Assembly (NCBI RefSeq): GCF_018613415.1
Contig: NZ_JAGGQG010000012.1
Coordinates: 62,001 to 126,000 of the forward strand
Length of the DNA stretch: 64,000 nucleotides
Reading direction: 5' to 3'
Source of the DNA: Bacillus sp. ISL-18
Lineage (GTDB): Bacteria > Bacillota > Bacilli > Bacillales > Cytobacillaceae
A model generated the notes under the pieces. The model worked only from the letters and a program-made list of their open reading frames with translations. It ran no database searches and was not told the origin of the DNA. A program made the translations under genes and the position numbers. Below are positions 9,335 to 17,586 of the stretch, piece after piece. Position 1 is the first letter of the stretch, and each line of letters opens with the position of its first letter.

Positions 9335-9374
9335 CTAAGAGAGGTACCAAAATGGTACCTCTCTTAGTTTTTTT
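9335..9374 (+). terminator. Strong terminator of minJ
   Basis: A perfect 14-bp stem (9335-9348 with 9354-9367) with a 5-nt loop and a T run. It may also serve the convergent small gene at 9400. Confidence 0.95.
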
Positions 9375-9399
9375 ATCGGCTTTATCCCAAAAAAGTGTA

Positions 9400-9546
9400 T
9401 CACTGATTTTTGAGTATTTTTATAAGTTCTTTTTGTTCTTCTTTTAACGATGCTATTTCTGTTTCTAACTTCTCTATTTTCTGTATAAACGGTGTCAATG
9501 CCTCTTGAAGCATAGAACGCAGGCGATCACTTTTTTCAGTATCCAT
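9400..9546 (-). CDS. 48-residue coiled-coil microprotein
   Basis: A short reading frame starting at ATG 9546 with a perfect AGGAGGA site (9551-9557) at correct spacing and ending TGA at 9400-9402. The product begins MDTEKSDRLRSMLQEALTP and continues as a charged amphipathic helix rich in Lys, Glu, Leu and Ile with a heptad-like pattern, so a small coiled coil is likely. It lies 43 bp after the cupin gene in the same direction and may share its Fur-controlled transcript. I do not recognise a family. Confidence 0.7.
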   Translation of the reverse strand: MDTEKSDRLRSMLQEALTPFIQKIEKLETEIASLKEEQKELIKILKNQ

Positions 9547-9589
9547 TTTGTCCTCCTAAAGTCCACTGTTTTTTCATATCAAACTTTTC

Positions 9590-9910
9590 TTATTTGGAAT
9601 GCTTAGTTAGCACGACATACAAACTAACAGGTTGACTACTCGTATTGATAACTGAAAGTTCCTCATCATCACTGATATGGATGACATCCTGTTCCGTTAC
9701 TTCATTTTCTTTGCCGTCAATGATTATCGTGCCGTTTCCGGATACCACAAGCAGATAGACGTCCGCGCCAGGGTGCTTATGAGCGGGCAGTTTTTGTCCA
9801 GGAAGGAAATTTAAGACAAAAGCCGTACTGCTGCTTTTATTAAAAATAACCCGTTTTGTAAATTTTTCTTCATTAAATTCCTGATAGGTCTTAATCGATT
9901 GCTTATCCAT
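9590..9910 (-). CDS. Small single-domain cupin protein
   Basis: A 106-residue protein that is essentially one cupin_2 beta-barrel: HKHPGADVYLLVVSGNG fits cupin motif 1 (two His and a downstream acidic residue), with a second half containing the second strand set. The metal ligand set looks partial, so enzymatic activity is uncertain. The start ATG 9910 follows AAGGAGGGGG. A near-perfect Fur box overlaps its promoter, suggesting expression under iron starvation. Substrate and role unknown. Confidence 0.8.
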   Translation of the reverse strand: MDKQSIKTYQEFNEEKFTKRVIFNKSSSTAFVLNFLPGQKLPAHKHPGADVYLLVVSGNGTIIIDGKENEVTEQDVIHISDDEELSVINTSSQPVSLYVVLTKHSK

Positions 9911-9939
9911 GTCTCCCCCTCCTTATTTTCTCTATCCAC

Positions 9940-9962
9940 ATTATAAATGAAAATCATTATCA
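9940..9962 (-). promoter_or_regulatory. Fur box overlapping the cupin promoter
   Basis: TGAAAATCATTATCA (9948-9962) matches the 7-1-7 Fur consensus TGATAATNATTATCA at 14 of 15 positions. On the minus strand a perfect TATAAT -10 lies at 9940-9945, directly downstream of the box, so Fur binding would block the promoter. The outer TGA/TCA favours Fur over PerR. Confidence 0.75.
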
Positions 9963-10135
9963 CTTAAGTGAACTGAATCACACTCCTATTGATATTTTTG
10001 TCTGGATTTCTGTCACTATGTAAATTAAGTTTTAAGATGCCAAATAAGCTAAATAGATCAAGAGAGCATAGAAGCCGATCATGTGTATTTCAACGTATTT
10101 TTTATGACCTTTCTGATTGTATTGGAAAAAAACTG

Positions 10136-10198
10136 TTGACATCGAAAGAGCTTTTATTATATGATTATCTCGAATTAAAAATAAACAACTTTGAGATA
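10136..10198 (+). promoter_or_regulatory. Promoter plus inverted-repeat operator of the FMN reductase gene
   Basis: TTGACA (10136-10141), an 18-bp spacer and TATGAT (10160-10165) form a good sigma-A promoter. Immediately downstream TATCTCGAA (10166-10174) and TTTGAGATA (10190-10198) form an inverted repeat with one mismatch and a 15-bp spacer. The half-site resembles the ATCTCGAA half of MhqR operators that control quinone-responsive reductases; the wide spacer is unlike them, so the regulator is uncertain. The rest of the 9963-10288 gap holds no credible gene. Confidence 0.6.
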
Positions 10199-10288
10199 CT
10201 CACAACTAAGATATAACATCAAAGAGGCGGTGCAAGCATGGGCTTTTTAAATCGATTATTTGGTCAAACACCAAAGGAGGAAAATAAC

Positions 10289-10831
10289 ATGACAAAATTA
10301 AATATCGGGATTATTTTAGGAAGTACACGTCAAGGACGCGTTAGTCCACAAGTAGGAGAATGGGTTAAAGGAATTGCTGACAAACGCGGTGACGCAAACT
10401 ACGAAATCGTTGATATCGCAGACTTCAACCTGCCATTCTTAGGAACTACTGATGGTACAGAACCAGGGATTGCTGCATGGAATGAAAAATTAGCGAGCCT
10501 AGATGGCTTCGTATTCGTTGTTCAAGAATACAACCACAGCATTACAGGCGCGTTGAAAAATGCTCTTGATTTTGCTCGTGAAGCTTGGAATGACAAAGCG
10601 GCTGGTATCGTAAGCTATGGATCAACAGGCGGCGCGCGCGCAGCTGAACATTTACGCGGTATCTTAGGTGAATTAAAAGTGGCAGACGTTCGTACACATC
10701 CAACTTTGTCATTATTCACAGATTTCGAAAACGGCAGTGTTTTCAAACCAGCTGAATTACACCTAACAAATGTAACAGCCATGCTTGACGAAGTAATCAA
10801 GTGGAGCGGAGCATTAAAAACAATTAGATAA
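10289..10831 (+). CDS. NADPH-dependent FMN reductase / azoreductase-like flavoprotein
   Basis: A 181-residue flavodoxin-fold NAD(P)H:FMN oxidoreductase. The FMN phosphate loop is GSTRQGRVSPQVGEWV, and the flavin-contact segment EYNHSITGALKNALDF is typical of the family; a GSTGGARAAEHLR segment follows. ATG 10289 is chosen because it follows a perfect AAAGGAGG (10273-10280). An in-frame ATG 10238 with AGAGGCGG would add 17 residues (MGFLNRLFGQ...), and I cannot exclude dual starts. The promoter carries an inverted repeat suggesting redox or quinone control. Confidence 0.85.
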   Translation: MTKLNIGIILGSTRQGRVSPQVGEWVKGIADKRGDANYEIVDIADFNLPFLGTTDGTEPGIAAWNEKLASLDGFVFVVQEYNHSITGALKNALDFAREAWNDKAAGIVSYGSTGGARAAEHLRGILGELKVADVRTHPTLSLFTDFENGSVFKPAELHLTNVTAMLDEVIKWSGALKTIR

Positions 10832-10858
10832 GAAGTTTCTCCTATTGAAACTGCTATA

Positions 10859-10898
10859 AAGGTGTCTGATACCTAAATGGTGTCAGGCACCTTTTTTA
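10859..10898 (+). terminator. Terminator containing the GGTGTCAGGCACC motif
   Basis: Arms 10859-10873 and 10879-10893 pair over 15 positions with two mismatches or wobbles and are followed by a T run. The right arm contains GGTGTCAGGCACC, whose reverse complement recurs at 11676. Confidence 0.85.
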
Positions 10899-10900
10899 TC

Positions 10901-11020
10901 GTCTAGCTCCAGCGCCTAGCCCCTCGAGGTCATAAGCCACTCTGGGAATGAAGGCAAAGAGCGCCTTCCTTCCCTGAGCGTCTTATGCTTGTCGGGGCTG
11001 TTCAAGGCGCTTGCGCTTTT
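10901..11020. repeat. 120-bp structured intergenic repeat (cruciform-like)
   Basis: Starts GTCTAGCTCCAGCGCCTAGC and ends GGCGCTTGCGCTTTT. Nested complementary arms are visible: GCGCC (10912) with GGCGC (11006), AGCCCC with GGGGCT, CATAAG with CTTATG, and an inner stem GGGAATGAAGGC with GCCTTCCTTCCC. I recognise this type of sequence as a dispersed intergenic repeat of Bacillaceae; its function is unknown. It ends in a T run and could act as a terminator-like RNA structure. The rest of the gap to 11112 shows nothing clear. Confidence 0.8.
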
Positions 11021-11112
11021 GTTACTATTTATTCAGTAATTACTGGAATAATTTCCAACTTTGCGGGTAATCATAAAATGGGAAATTCTTATCCGTGAAA
11101 GGTGGTTTAGCC

Positions 11113-11685
11113 ATGACACATAATTGGTTAAAAGGCTTGGAACTTCAACTTGTAGAAGTTCTTACAATGGAGGGAGCCGCCGCCATGCTATTTTATTTCA
11201 CGCTCTATTCATTGATTGGCTGGCTGCTGGAAAATAGTTATAACTACGTGACCAAACGAGAGTTTTTGAAGGAGAATTTTTTATTTGGTCCCTTTAAACC
11301 GATGTATGGAATTGCCCCCGTACTGTTGGTTTATTTCACTCCACCGGGTTCACATTGGGCTTACATACTGTTTTTATGTTTTCTTATCCCTACCCTGGTT
11401 GAGTATGCCAGTGGGGCATTGCTGCAGAAGCTATTCCAACGGCAATGGTGGGATTACTCCACTGCCCGATTCCAGCTGCACGGACATATCTGTCTGCCAT
11501 TTTCCATCTGCTGGGGCTTTTTATCCCTCCTTTGTTTAAAATGGATTCACCCAGCCATGGCCTTAATGTATGGAGAGATTGAGCCATTGTGGGCTTGGAT
11601 CTGGTCAGCCGTCGGACTCTACTTTCTTGCCGACCTCGCACTCGCAGTCCGCAAACACACCCTCCAGGAAATCGTGGGTGCCTGA
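11113..11685 (+). CDS. CmpB-type membrane protein (putative ABC-transporter type IV family)
   Basis: A 190-residue protein with about five hydrophobic segments. The pattern YSLIGWLLEN...LKENFLFGPF, EYASG and WWDYS...GHICLPFSICWG is the signature of the ABC_trans_CmpB family (PF06541 by recognition). No biochemical function is established. The start is ATG 11113, 7 bp after AAAGGTGG, rather than GTG 11095. Its last codons and stop lie inside the 13-mer GGTGCCTGACACC, a repeat also present in the preceding terminator. Confidence 0.8.
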   Translation: MTHNWLKGLELQLVEVLTMEGAAAMLFYFTLYSLIGWLLENSYNYVTKREFLKENFLFGPFKPMYGIAPVLLVYFTPPGSHWAYILFLCFLIPTLVEYASGALLQKLFQRQWWDYSTARFQLHGHICLPFSICWGFLSLLCLKWIHPAMALMYGEIEPLWAWIWSAVGLYFLADLALAVRKHTLQEIVGA

Positions 11686-11701
11686 CACCATTTTCAATAT
11701 A

Positions 11702-11743
11702 AACACTCCTTCTATGTGGTAATGGAAGGAGTGTTTTCTTTTT
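11702..11743 (+). terminator. Terminator of the CmpB-like gene
   Basis: A 10-bp stem AACACTCCTT / AAGGAGTGTT (11702-11711 with 11726-11735) is followed by TTCTTTTT. Confidence 0.9.
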
Positions 11744-11877
11744 GAACTCATAGATCCTCCCGATCGTGGGTATATTTTGATCCAGAAATCATATAATTTA
11801 TAGTTCTTAACAAGATTGGAAATAGCGGCTTTCTCCAAGTGTGCACCATAGGATTGATTCAGAGGGGAGGAAGAGGG

Positions 11878-12651
11878 ATGTTAGACTTTTTTTTGTTTGA
11901 AGATCCATTCGTGTGGAATTTTCCCTTATTGGCTGGACTTATTGGTGTTTGTGCCTTCTATATCGTTCTATTACACACATATACAAAAATCAAAATTTAT
12001 GACAAGCAGCCATTGCTTTTCTTCCTCTCGTTAACCTTACTCTATCTGACGATCGGCAGCCCCTTATCGAGCATCAATCATTTATCATTCAGTTTGCACA
12101 TGATCCAGATGAGTTTGTTATTTTTTGTCATCCCGCCTCTGTTTTTATTAGGCATTCCAGAAGCCTCTCTTCTTATGATAAAACGACTAAACATCCCCTT
12201 CTTAGCTGCTTTAATTCCCTTTGCTGTCCTGTTTTTCTTCTATCATTTTCAAGCCATTCTAACCTATCTTTCCTTACATTCGTATATCCATAATAGCTAT
12301 CTGCTCCTGCTAATGCTTTTATCCTTGCTGATTTGGCGGCCGATTGTAACGGAACAGAATAAACGATTCGCCTTCTTAAGCGGGATTGTTCTATTGCCAG
12401 CATGCAGTTTGCTCATTTTGAGCGGCCTTTTTGGGAGCGGGACAAATCCACTCCTAAGCGGAATGATGGCCAGTTTGTGCATAACTCCATCTGCCCTAAG
12501 TTCACTTAGTATCCTTCCGCCGCCTTTCAACACAAGGGCTGATTTAATCTTGGCCGGTATTTTAATGATAATCATTCATAAATTCGCGCTCCTGCTAACC
12601 GTTCGGTTGAGAAATAAAGTCATAGCGAAGGATTTAACAGGGAATGGCTGA
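11878..12651 (+). CDS. CtaG-like cytochrome oxidase assembly protein
   Basis: A 257-residue polytopic membrane protein with about seven hydrophobic segments, including the pattern SFSLHMIQMSLLFFVIPPLFLLGIP that is typical of the caa3_CtaG family involved in copper insertion or assembly of caa3 oxidase. No oxidase structural genes are nearby, so it may be a second CtaG paralogue. The start ATG 11878 follows AGGGGAGG at 7 bp; the frame extends upstream to GTG 11839 without a ribosome site. Confidence 0.78.
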   Translation: MLDFFLFEDPFVWNFPLLAGLIGVCAFYIVLLHTYTKIKIYDKQPLLFFLSLTLLYLTIGSPLSSINHLSFSLHMIQMSLLFFVIPPLFLLGIPEASLLMIKRLNIPFLAALIPFAVLFFFYHFQAILTYLSLHSYIHNSYLLLLMLLSLLIWRPIVTEQNKRFAFLSGIVLLPACSLLILSGLFGSGTNPLLSGMMASLCITPSALSSLSILPPPFNTRADLILAGILMIIIHKFALLLTVRLRNKVIAKDLTGNG

Positions 12652-12849
12652 TGGCTATTCCTTATTTTTATGGGGAAAGGTTTTCAGTCAAAACACTCCA
12701 GCCCTGTACAGTCCTAAACGGGTGCTTCCACATTTCCATGAAAAATAGATTAAAATTTAATGAAATCAAGTAAAATAAAGAAAAATAGTGCTAAATTGTA
12801 GATGAAGTAGTAGATAGAGTTTCTACCTTGATCAAAAGGGGGGCTGATG

Positions 12850-13554
12850 ATGCAGGAAAAGTTGCGAATTTTGGTTGTCGAGGATGAACGGCATATCGCC
12901 AAAATCTTAAAAATAGAACTCGAATACGAAGGCTATGAGGTAGTAGTTGCTTATGACGGGAAAGCCGGCTTGCAGTCTGCACTCGCCGAAAAACTAGATT
13001 TAATCCTATTAGATGTCATGCTTCCTGAGATGAACGGAATTGAAGTGTTAAGAAGGATTCGAAAAGAAAACAACCTCATCCCGATTATTTTGTTAACGGC
13101 GAGAAACCTGACAATGGACAAGGTGACAGGTCTTGACCAAGGGGCCAATGATTATATCACCAAACCGTTTGAAATGGAGGAATTATTAGCGCGCGTCCGT
13201 TCTTGTCTGCGGCAAAATGCTCTAGCAGTCAAGGCTATGCAGCCAGAGGAATCGATCTTATCGTTTCAAGATTTAACGGTAAATCCTGAAACACGGGAAG
13301 TTACCAGGGGAAATACCTCCATTTCCTTAACTCCGAAGGAATTTGATTTGCTGGTTTATTTGTTAATGAATAAAAATAAAATTGTCACCAGAGAAAATAT
13401 CCTCTTTCATGTCTGGGGTTATGAATATGAAGGAGAAACAAATGTCATTGATGTGTTTATCCGACATTTAAGAAAGAAAATCGAAGAAGGGTTCACCGAC
13501 CCAACCATTATTCAAACAGTGAGGGGAATTGGCTATACCATAAAGGAGAATTAA
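12850..13554 (+). CDS. OmpR-family response regulator (system 1)
   Basis: A receiver domain (about residues 5-118) with phospho-acceptor Asp55 in LLDVMLPEMNG and Lys in TKPFE is followed by an OmpR/PhoB winged helix (about 135-232) ending in RTVRGIGYTIKEN-like sequence. It is coupled to the kinase gene 4 bp downstream and is closely similar to the regulator at 28033-28752. ATG 12850 and ATG 12847 are both possible; spacing to the G-rich ribosome site favours 12850. It probably controls the envelope genes that follow it. Confidence 0.9.
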   Translation: MQEKLRILVVEDERHIAKILKIELEYEGYEVVVAYDGKAGLQSALAEKLDLILLDVMLPEMNGIEVLRRIRKENNLIPIILLTARNLTMDKVTGLDQGANDYITKPFEMEELLARVRSCLRQNALAVKAMQPEESILSFQDLTVNPETREVTRGNTSISLTPKEFDLLVYLLMNKNKIVTRENILFHVWGYEYEGETNVIDVFIRHLRKKIEEGFTDPTIIQTVRGIGYTIKEN

Positions 13555-13558
13555 GCAA

Positions 13559-14920
13559 ATGAAGATAACAACCAAAATAAACATCATGACAACTGCTTGG
13601 ATTCTCTGTGTTTTAGTGGCTGTAAATGCGGTTGTCTTTTTTTCATTTATGAAAATCACCATCAACATGGAAGATCAGGAGCTCTACCAAAGGGCTAATA
13701 GTCTGATTAAAGATATGAAACTGAACCCTTCCTCTGTCCTTATAAAAGAACAATTAACACCGTATTTAACAGGCCATTCTTTTATTAGAATGGTTCCACC
13801 CGGTTCAAAAGTGACCAATGAAGTAACCAATGATAAGCCTATGGCAGCTAAAATTAAGCCGAAATTCGTTAGAAAAAAAGAAGCAGAAAGAAAAACCGTT
13901 ATGCAGAAGAATGGTGAAGAGCAGATTCTGATTGTGCGGATTCCCATCCATTCAAATGACGGCATGACTACGACACTGGAGATGGGAGAAAAATTATCCG
14001 GTCTCGAACTGGCAAAGGATGTATTACTTTCGATTCAAATCTCAAGTACCATTTTAGGAGCCTTATTGGCTTTACTTGGCGGCAGGTGGTTATCCAATCT
14101 GATCATAAGGCCGATTTCTAATATGATTAACACGATGGAAGAGATCGAGCAAAGCGGGATTCCTAAAAAGATTGTAATACAGCACGAAACAAAGGATGAA
14201 CTGCAAAAAATGGCGGTTACCTTCAATCAGATGATTGGCCGGTTAGAAGAAAATCTCGATAAACAACGACAATTTATTTCCGATGCTTCCCATGAATTAA
14301 AAACGCCCCTTACGGTTATTAAGAGTTTCGCTGACCATTTATTAAGGCGGGGAATTCGAAATGAGGCCGATGCATTGGATGCCATAGAAACGATTCATTC
14401 TGAAGCGACCAGGATTCAAAAAATGACCGAAAGATTTCTTGATTTAGCCGATACCGAATCAGGGAATCATTTGGAAACCAAGTCACTTGATTTGGTCGCA
14501 TTATGTCAAAACACCATCAAACAACTTAAAAGTGCTTATAAACGGGACATTGATTTGCACTTCGCTGCTCCGGCCATAATGGTTAAAGCGGATGAACTAA
14601 AGCTTAAACAAGCCATCATTATTTTAATCGATAATGCCATTAAATATAGTACAGACAAAATCGAAGTCTACCTAATGGTAAACGAACTTAATACGGTTAT
14701 TAAGGTAAAAGATTACGGAATTGGGATTCCGGAATATGAAATTAAAAATATCTTTGAACGTTTTTACCGAGTGGACAAGGCGAGAAGCCGTGAAACCGGG
14801 GGAACTGGCCTGGGACTGGCCATTGCGAAGAATATCATGAAACAGCATCGCGGAGAAATTAAAATAAGCAGTACGGAAGGTAAAGGGACAGAGGCCGAAT
14901 TATTTTTACCGAAAAGCTGA
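13559..14920 (+). CDS. Sensor histidine kinase (system 1)
   Basis: A 453-residue kinase. Transmembrane segments lie near residues 8-31 and 160-182 around an extracellular sensor of about 125 residues. HAMP, then HisKA with phospho-accepting His245 in SDASHELKTPL, then HATPase with DNAIKYS, DYGIGIP and GTGLGLAI complete it. It is a clear paralogue of the kinase at 26691-28055 from the first residues onward. Gene order places it upstream of a deacetylase and a DedA gene, suggesting that it senses the wall or the membrane. Confidence 0.92.
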   Translation: MKITTKINIMTTAWILCVLVAVNAVVFFSFMKITINMEDQELYQRANSLIKDMKLNPSSVLIKEQLTPYLTGHSFIRMVPPGSKVTNEVTNDKPMAAKIKPKFVRKKEAERKTVMQKNGEEQILIVRIPIHSNDGMTTTLEMGEKLSGLELAKDVLLSIQISSTILGALLALLGGRWLSNLIIRPISNMINTMEEIEQSGIPKKIVIQHETKDELQKMAVTFNQMIGRLEENLDKQRQFISDASHELKTPLTVIKSFADHLLRRGIRNEADALDAIETIHSEATRIQKMTERFLDLADTESGNHLETKSLDLVALCQNTIKQLKSAYKRDIDLHFAAPAIMVKADELKLKQAIIILIDNAIKYSTDKIEVYLMVNELNTVIKVKDYGIGIPEYEIKNIFERFYRVDKARSRETGGTGLGLAIAKNIMKQHRGEIKISSTEGKGTEAELFLPKS

Positions 14921-14933
14921 GAAAGGACCAGCC

Positions 14934-15626
14934 ATGAAACTTTTATTGTTAGGCATTGTAATCATCATCGTGTTCTTACTGGTTTATGCAATCGTCCCAA
15001 CGATCCTGATTCGCATGAATAGTTGGGGCATTTTAAAAAGGACGCAATCAGATGCGATTGCGATTACCTTTGATGATGGCCCTAATCCATTCTATACTCC
15101 ACAGTTGTTAGATCTATTAAAGAAGTATAAGGTGAAAGCAACATTTTTTGTGGTGGGCAGTAAGGTAAAACAGAATCCGGAGATTATTAAACGGATGAGC
15201 GAGGAAGGACATACGATTGGAATTCATCATTTTCAGCATGTCTCAAGCTGGATCTGTACAGCGTCTCGTTTAAAAAAGCAGCTAGAATTAACGGATCAAG
15301 CGATAGCGGAATGTACAAAGGAAAAGGTAGTTTTTTATCGGCCGCCCTGGGGCCATTTCAATCTTTTTAGCTTGTTGGTAAGCAAACCGTATAAAACAAT
15401 AATGTGGTCGCATATTTTTGGAGATTGGAAGGTTGAGAAGGGCAAAAATGGTCTGCTGGAGGAACTTCGGGAAGCTGCAGAGCCAGGTTCAATCCTCCTG
15501 CTTCATGACTGCGGGGAAACACTGGGTGCGGACCCGGAAGCACCGGGTTACATGATTAAGAATCTAGAAATCTATTTAAGGGAAGCCATCGATCATGGAA
15601 CAAAATTTATACCCTTAAAGGAATAA
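14934..15626 (+). CDS. Membrane-anchored polysaccharide deacetylase (CE4)
   Basis: A 230-residue protein with an N-terminal membrane segment (about 3-24) and a NodB-homology domain. Motif 1 TFDDGPN carries the catalytic and metal-binding Asp pair; motif 2 is GIHHFQH, a variant of the usual HTxxH; motif 3 is YRPPWGHFN; motif 5 is LLHDCGE. It likely deacetylates a cell-surface glycan such as GlcNAc-containing polymer. It sits 14 bp after the kinase gene and 14 bp before a DedA gene, so it is in the same operon. Confidence 0.88.
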   Translation: MKLLLLGIVIIIVFLLVYAIVPTILIRMNSWGILKRTQSDAIAITFDDGPNPFYTPQLLDLLKKYKVKATFFVVGSKVKQNPEIIKRMSEEGHTIGIHHFQHVSSWICTASRLKKQLELTDQAIAECTKEKVVFYRPPWGHFNLFSLLVSKPYKTIMWSHIFGDWKVEKGKNGLLEELREAAEPGSILLLHDCGETLGADPEAPGYMIKNLEIYLREAIDHGTKFIPLKE

Positions 15627-15639
15627 TAAGAGGCTGTTT

Positions 15640-16233
15640 ATGAATATAGAATCCATCCTACATTATATTAATCTATATGGTTATGCGGTTATCTTCGTCT
15701 GTCTTTTTTTCGGAATCGTAGGGATTCCTGCTCCTGAGGAATCCCTGCTGTTTTTGATCGGGGTACTGTGTGGAAAGCACAAACTCTCCTTTGAATTTGG
15801 ACTGGCAGCCGCCATTCTCGGCGTGTTTACCGGCATGCTGTCAGCCTATGCCTGTGGGAAATATCTTGGTTATCCTTTTATTAAAAAGTTTGGGAAGTAT
15901 GTAGGGATTAACGATGAGAGATGGCAAAAAGCGGTTAGGTTTTATTCGAAAAATGTCCAGAAAACGATTCTATTTGGATTTTACCTGCCAGGACTAAGGC
16001 AAATCAGTCCATACTTTGCCGGAATTACCGAAATTCCGTTTCGGAAATTTGGGCTGCTCTCCTTATTGGGTACACTAGCCTGGACGATTCCGGTGATGTC
16101 GGCAGGAGTATTTACCGGGAAGGTCTTTTCGGTTAATCCAGCGTACATTCCCTGTGCCGGAATCATTTCGTTTCTAGTATTCTTGAGCTTTATTTGGTTC
16201 CGAAACAAGCGGCGTGCCCGTTTAACCGAATAG
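15640..16233 (+). CDS. DedA-family membrane protein
   Basis: A 197-residue polytopic protein with the DedA (SNARE-associated) features GIVGIPAPEESLL near the N-terminus and FYLPGLRQISPYFAG in the middle. Some DedA proteins recycle undecaprenyl phosphate across the membrane; that role fits the neighbouring BcrC-like phosphatase and lipid-linked glycosyltransferases but is inferred. A terminator follows immediately, closing the regulator-kinase-deacetylase-DedA unit. Confidence 0.88.
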   Translation: MNIESILHYINLYGYAVIFVCLFFGIVGIPAPEESLLFLIGVLCGKHKLSFEFGLAAAILGVFTGMLSAYACGKYLGYPFIKKFGKYVGINDERWQKAVRFYSKNVQKTILFGFYLPGLRQISPYFAGITEIPFRKFGLLSLLGTLAWTIPVMSAGVFTGKVFSVNPAYIPCAGIISFLVFLSFIWFRNKRRARLTE

Positions 16234-16242
16234 TGACAAAAC

Positions 16243-16268
16243 AAAAACTCGATGTGTCGAGTTTTTTT
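16243..16268 (+). terminator. Terminator after the DedA gene
   Basis: A 10-bp stem (16243-16252 with 16257-16266) with a 4-nt loop ends in a T run. Confidence 0.9.
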
Positions 16269-16382
16269 AATTCTTCCTGAAGGGTTGATTAAAAATCAAT
16301 TAAAAACCGGGTTTTCCCAAAAATGAGTGGTACAGTAAATGAGACAAATTTACAAGCTTATCAAAACAGGAGCTGGTCAATA

Positions 16383-17564
16383 ATGAAAAAAATCTTGTTT
16401 TTACCACTCTTACAAATGCAATCAGGCCATCATCAGGTAGCTGAGGCCTTAATGGACCTTCTAAAAAATCATGCCGACCATCTAATCTTAAAGAAAGTCG
16501 ACTTATTAAGTTATACCAATAAATCATTAGAAAAAATGATTACTAATGGCTATCTGAACTGGATCCGCTATGCACCTGAAACCTATAATCTGGCCTATAA
16601 GAGTTTTTTTTACATGCCAGACACGAAAAGGCAGTCCTTTAATTGGTACCAGCCTTTATTTTTAAAGAAAATGGAACAATTGCTGTTGGAGGAAAAGCCA
16701 GATCTGCTTGTTTGTACCCATGGGTTTCCTTCCCGCTTGCTTAGTATCTTAAAGAAAAAAGGTAAATGTGATATTCCAGTTATTAATGTATACACCGACT
16801 TTTTTGTAAATAGTGTTTGGGGAAAAGAGGGAATAGATGCCCATTTTGTTCCGAGTCAGCAGGTTAAAGAAATGCTGGTTGAGCGGTTTCACATCCCTAA
16901 GCACCGAATAATGGTTACCGGTATTCCTGTTCATGAGGAGATAACAAAGTGCTCTAAGACCTACCAACCGCCTCAAGCGCGTCCGAAACTATTAATTGCC
17001 GGCGGAAATAGCGGCCTAGGCGGAATGGGCAAGCTTCTAGAAGAGTTGAAAAATTCAAGCGGGTTGGACTTTTTCGTTTTATGCGGCAAGAATAAAAAAT
17101 TGTATGAGGAGATTCGTTCCTGGCAGCTTGCGCATATTACTCCATTGCCATACCTTTCCTCAAGGTCAGCCATGAATCAGCTTTATGAAGAGGTTGATGC
17201 GATTATGACAAAGCCTGGCGGCGTGACAGTTAGTGAAGCATTGCACAAAAGATTGCCGATCTTTGTCCATTCCATGCTGCCTGGTCAAGAAAAAATCAAC
17301 TTGCGTTTTTTAAGAGAACACAAACTGGCCTTTGTCCTTGACCAGAGCCGTTCAATCGAACAGCAATTAGTAATGGTGTTGAATAACAGGCAGCAAATGA
17401 AGGAATGGGAAAAAGCGATTGATTCCTATCAACAAGGAATGGAGCTGACTAGCAAGGAACCACTCATCGAAACGATTCTAGATGCAGTAAACCAACAACC
17501 AAAAAACGTGCTGGCGGGAGCGGTTCTGTCATCTGCCGTTTTGCACGCTAGCAGCGCACAATAA
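16383..17564 (+). CDS. MGDG-synthase/UgtP-like glycosyltransferase
   Basis: A 393-residue GT28-type glycosyltransferase. The N-terminal half has the MGDG-synthase-like SGHHQVAEAL motif, and the C-terminal half has the nucleotide-sugar site GGNSGLGGMGKLLEEL and KPGGVTVSEAL. Such enzymes transfer sugars to diacylglycerol or to polyprenyl carriers at the inner face of the membrane. Start ATG 16383 is preferred over ATG 16323, because the core MKKILFLP begins there and AGGAG lies at 16368-16372. It opens a four-gene unit ending at 20925. Confidence 0.85.
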   Translation: MKKILFLPLLQMQSGHHQVAEALMDLLKNHADHLILKKVDLLSYTNKSLEKMITNGYLNWIRYAPETYNLAYKSFFYMPDTKRQSFNWYQPLFLKKMEQLLLEEKPDLLVCTHGFPSRLLSILKKKGKCDIPVINVYTDFFVNSVWGKEGIDAHFVPSQQVKEMLVERFHIPKHRIMVTGIPVHEEITKCSKTYQPPQARPKLLIAGGNSGLGGMGKLLEELKNSSGLDFFVLCGKNKKLYEEIRSWQLAHITPLPYLSSRSAMNQLYEEVDAIMTKPGGVTVSEALHKRLPIFVHSMLPGQEKINLRFLREHKLAFVLDQSRSIEQQLVMVLNNRQQMKEWEKAIDSYQQGMELTSKEPLIETILDAVNQQPKNVLAGAVLSSAVLHASSAQ

Positions 17565-17586
17565 TAAACTAGGGAGGATTAAGTAG

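Noticed and set aside
9989-10216. 75-codon plus-strand frame before the FMN reductase
   Set aside because: It contains the promoter and inverted repeat of the next gene and has neither a ribosome site nor recognisable protein features.
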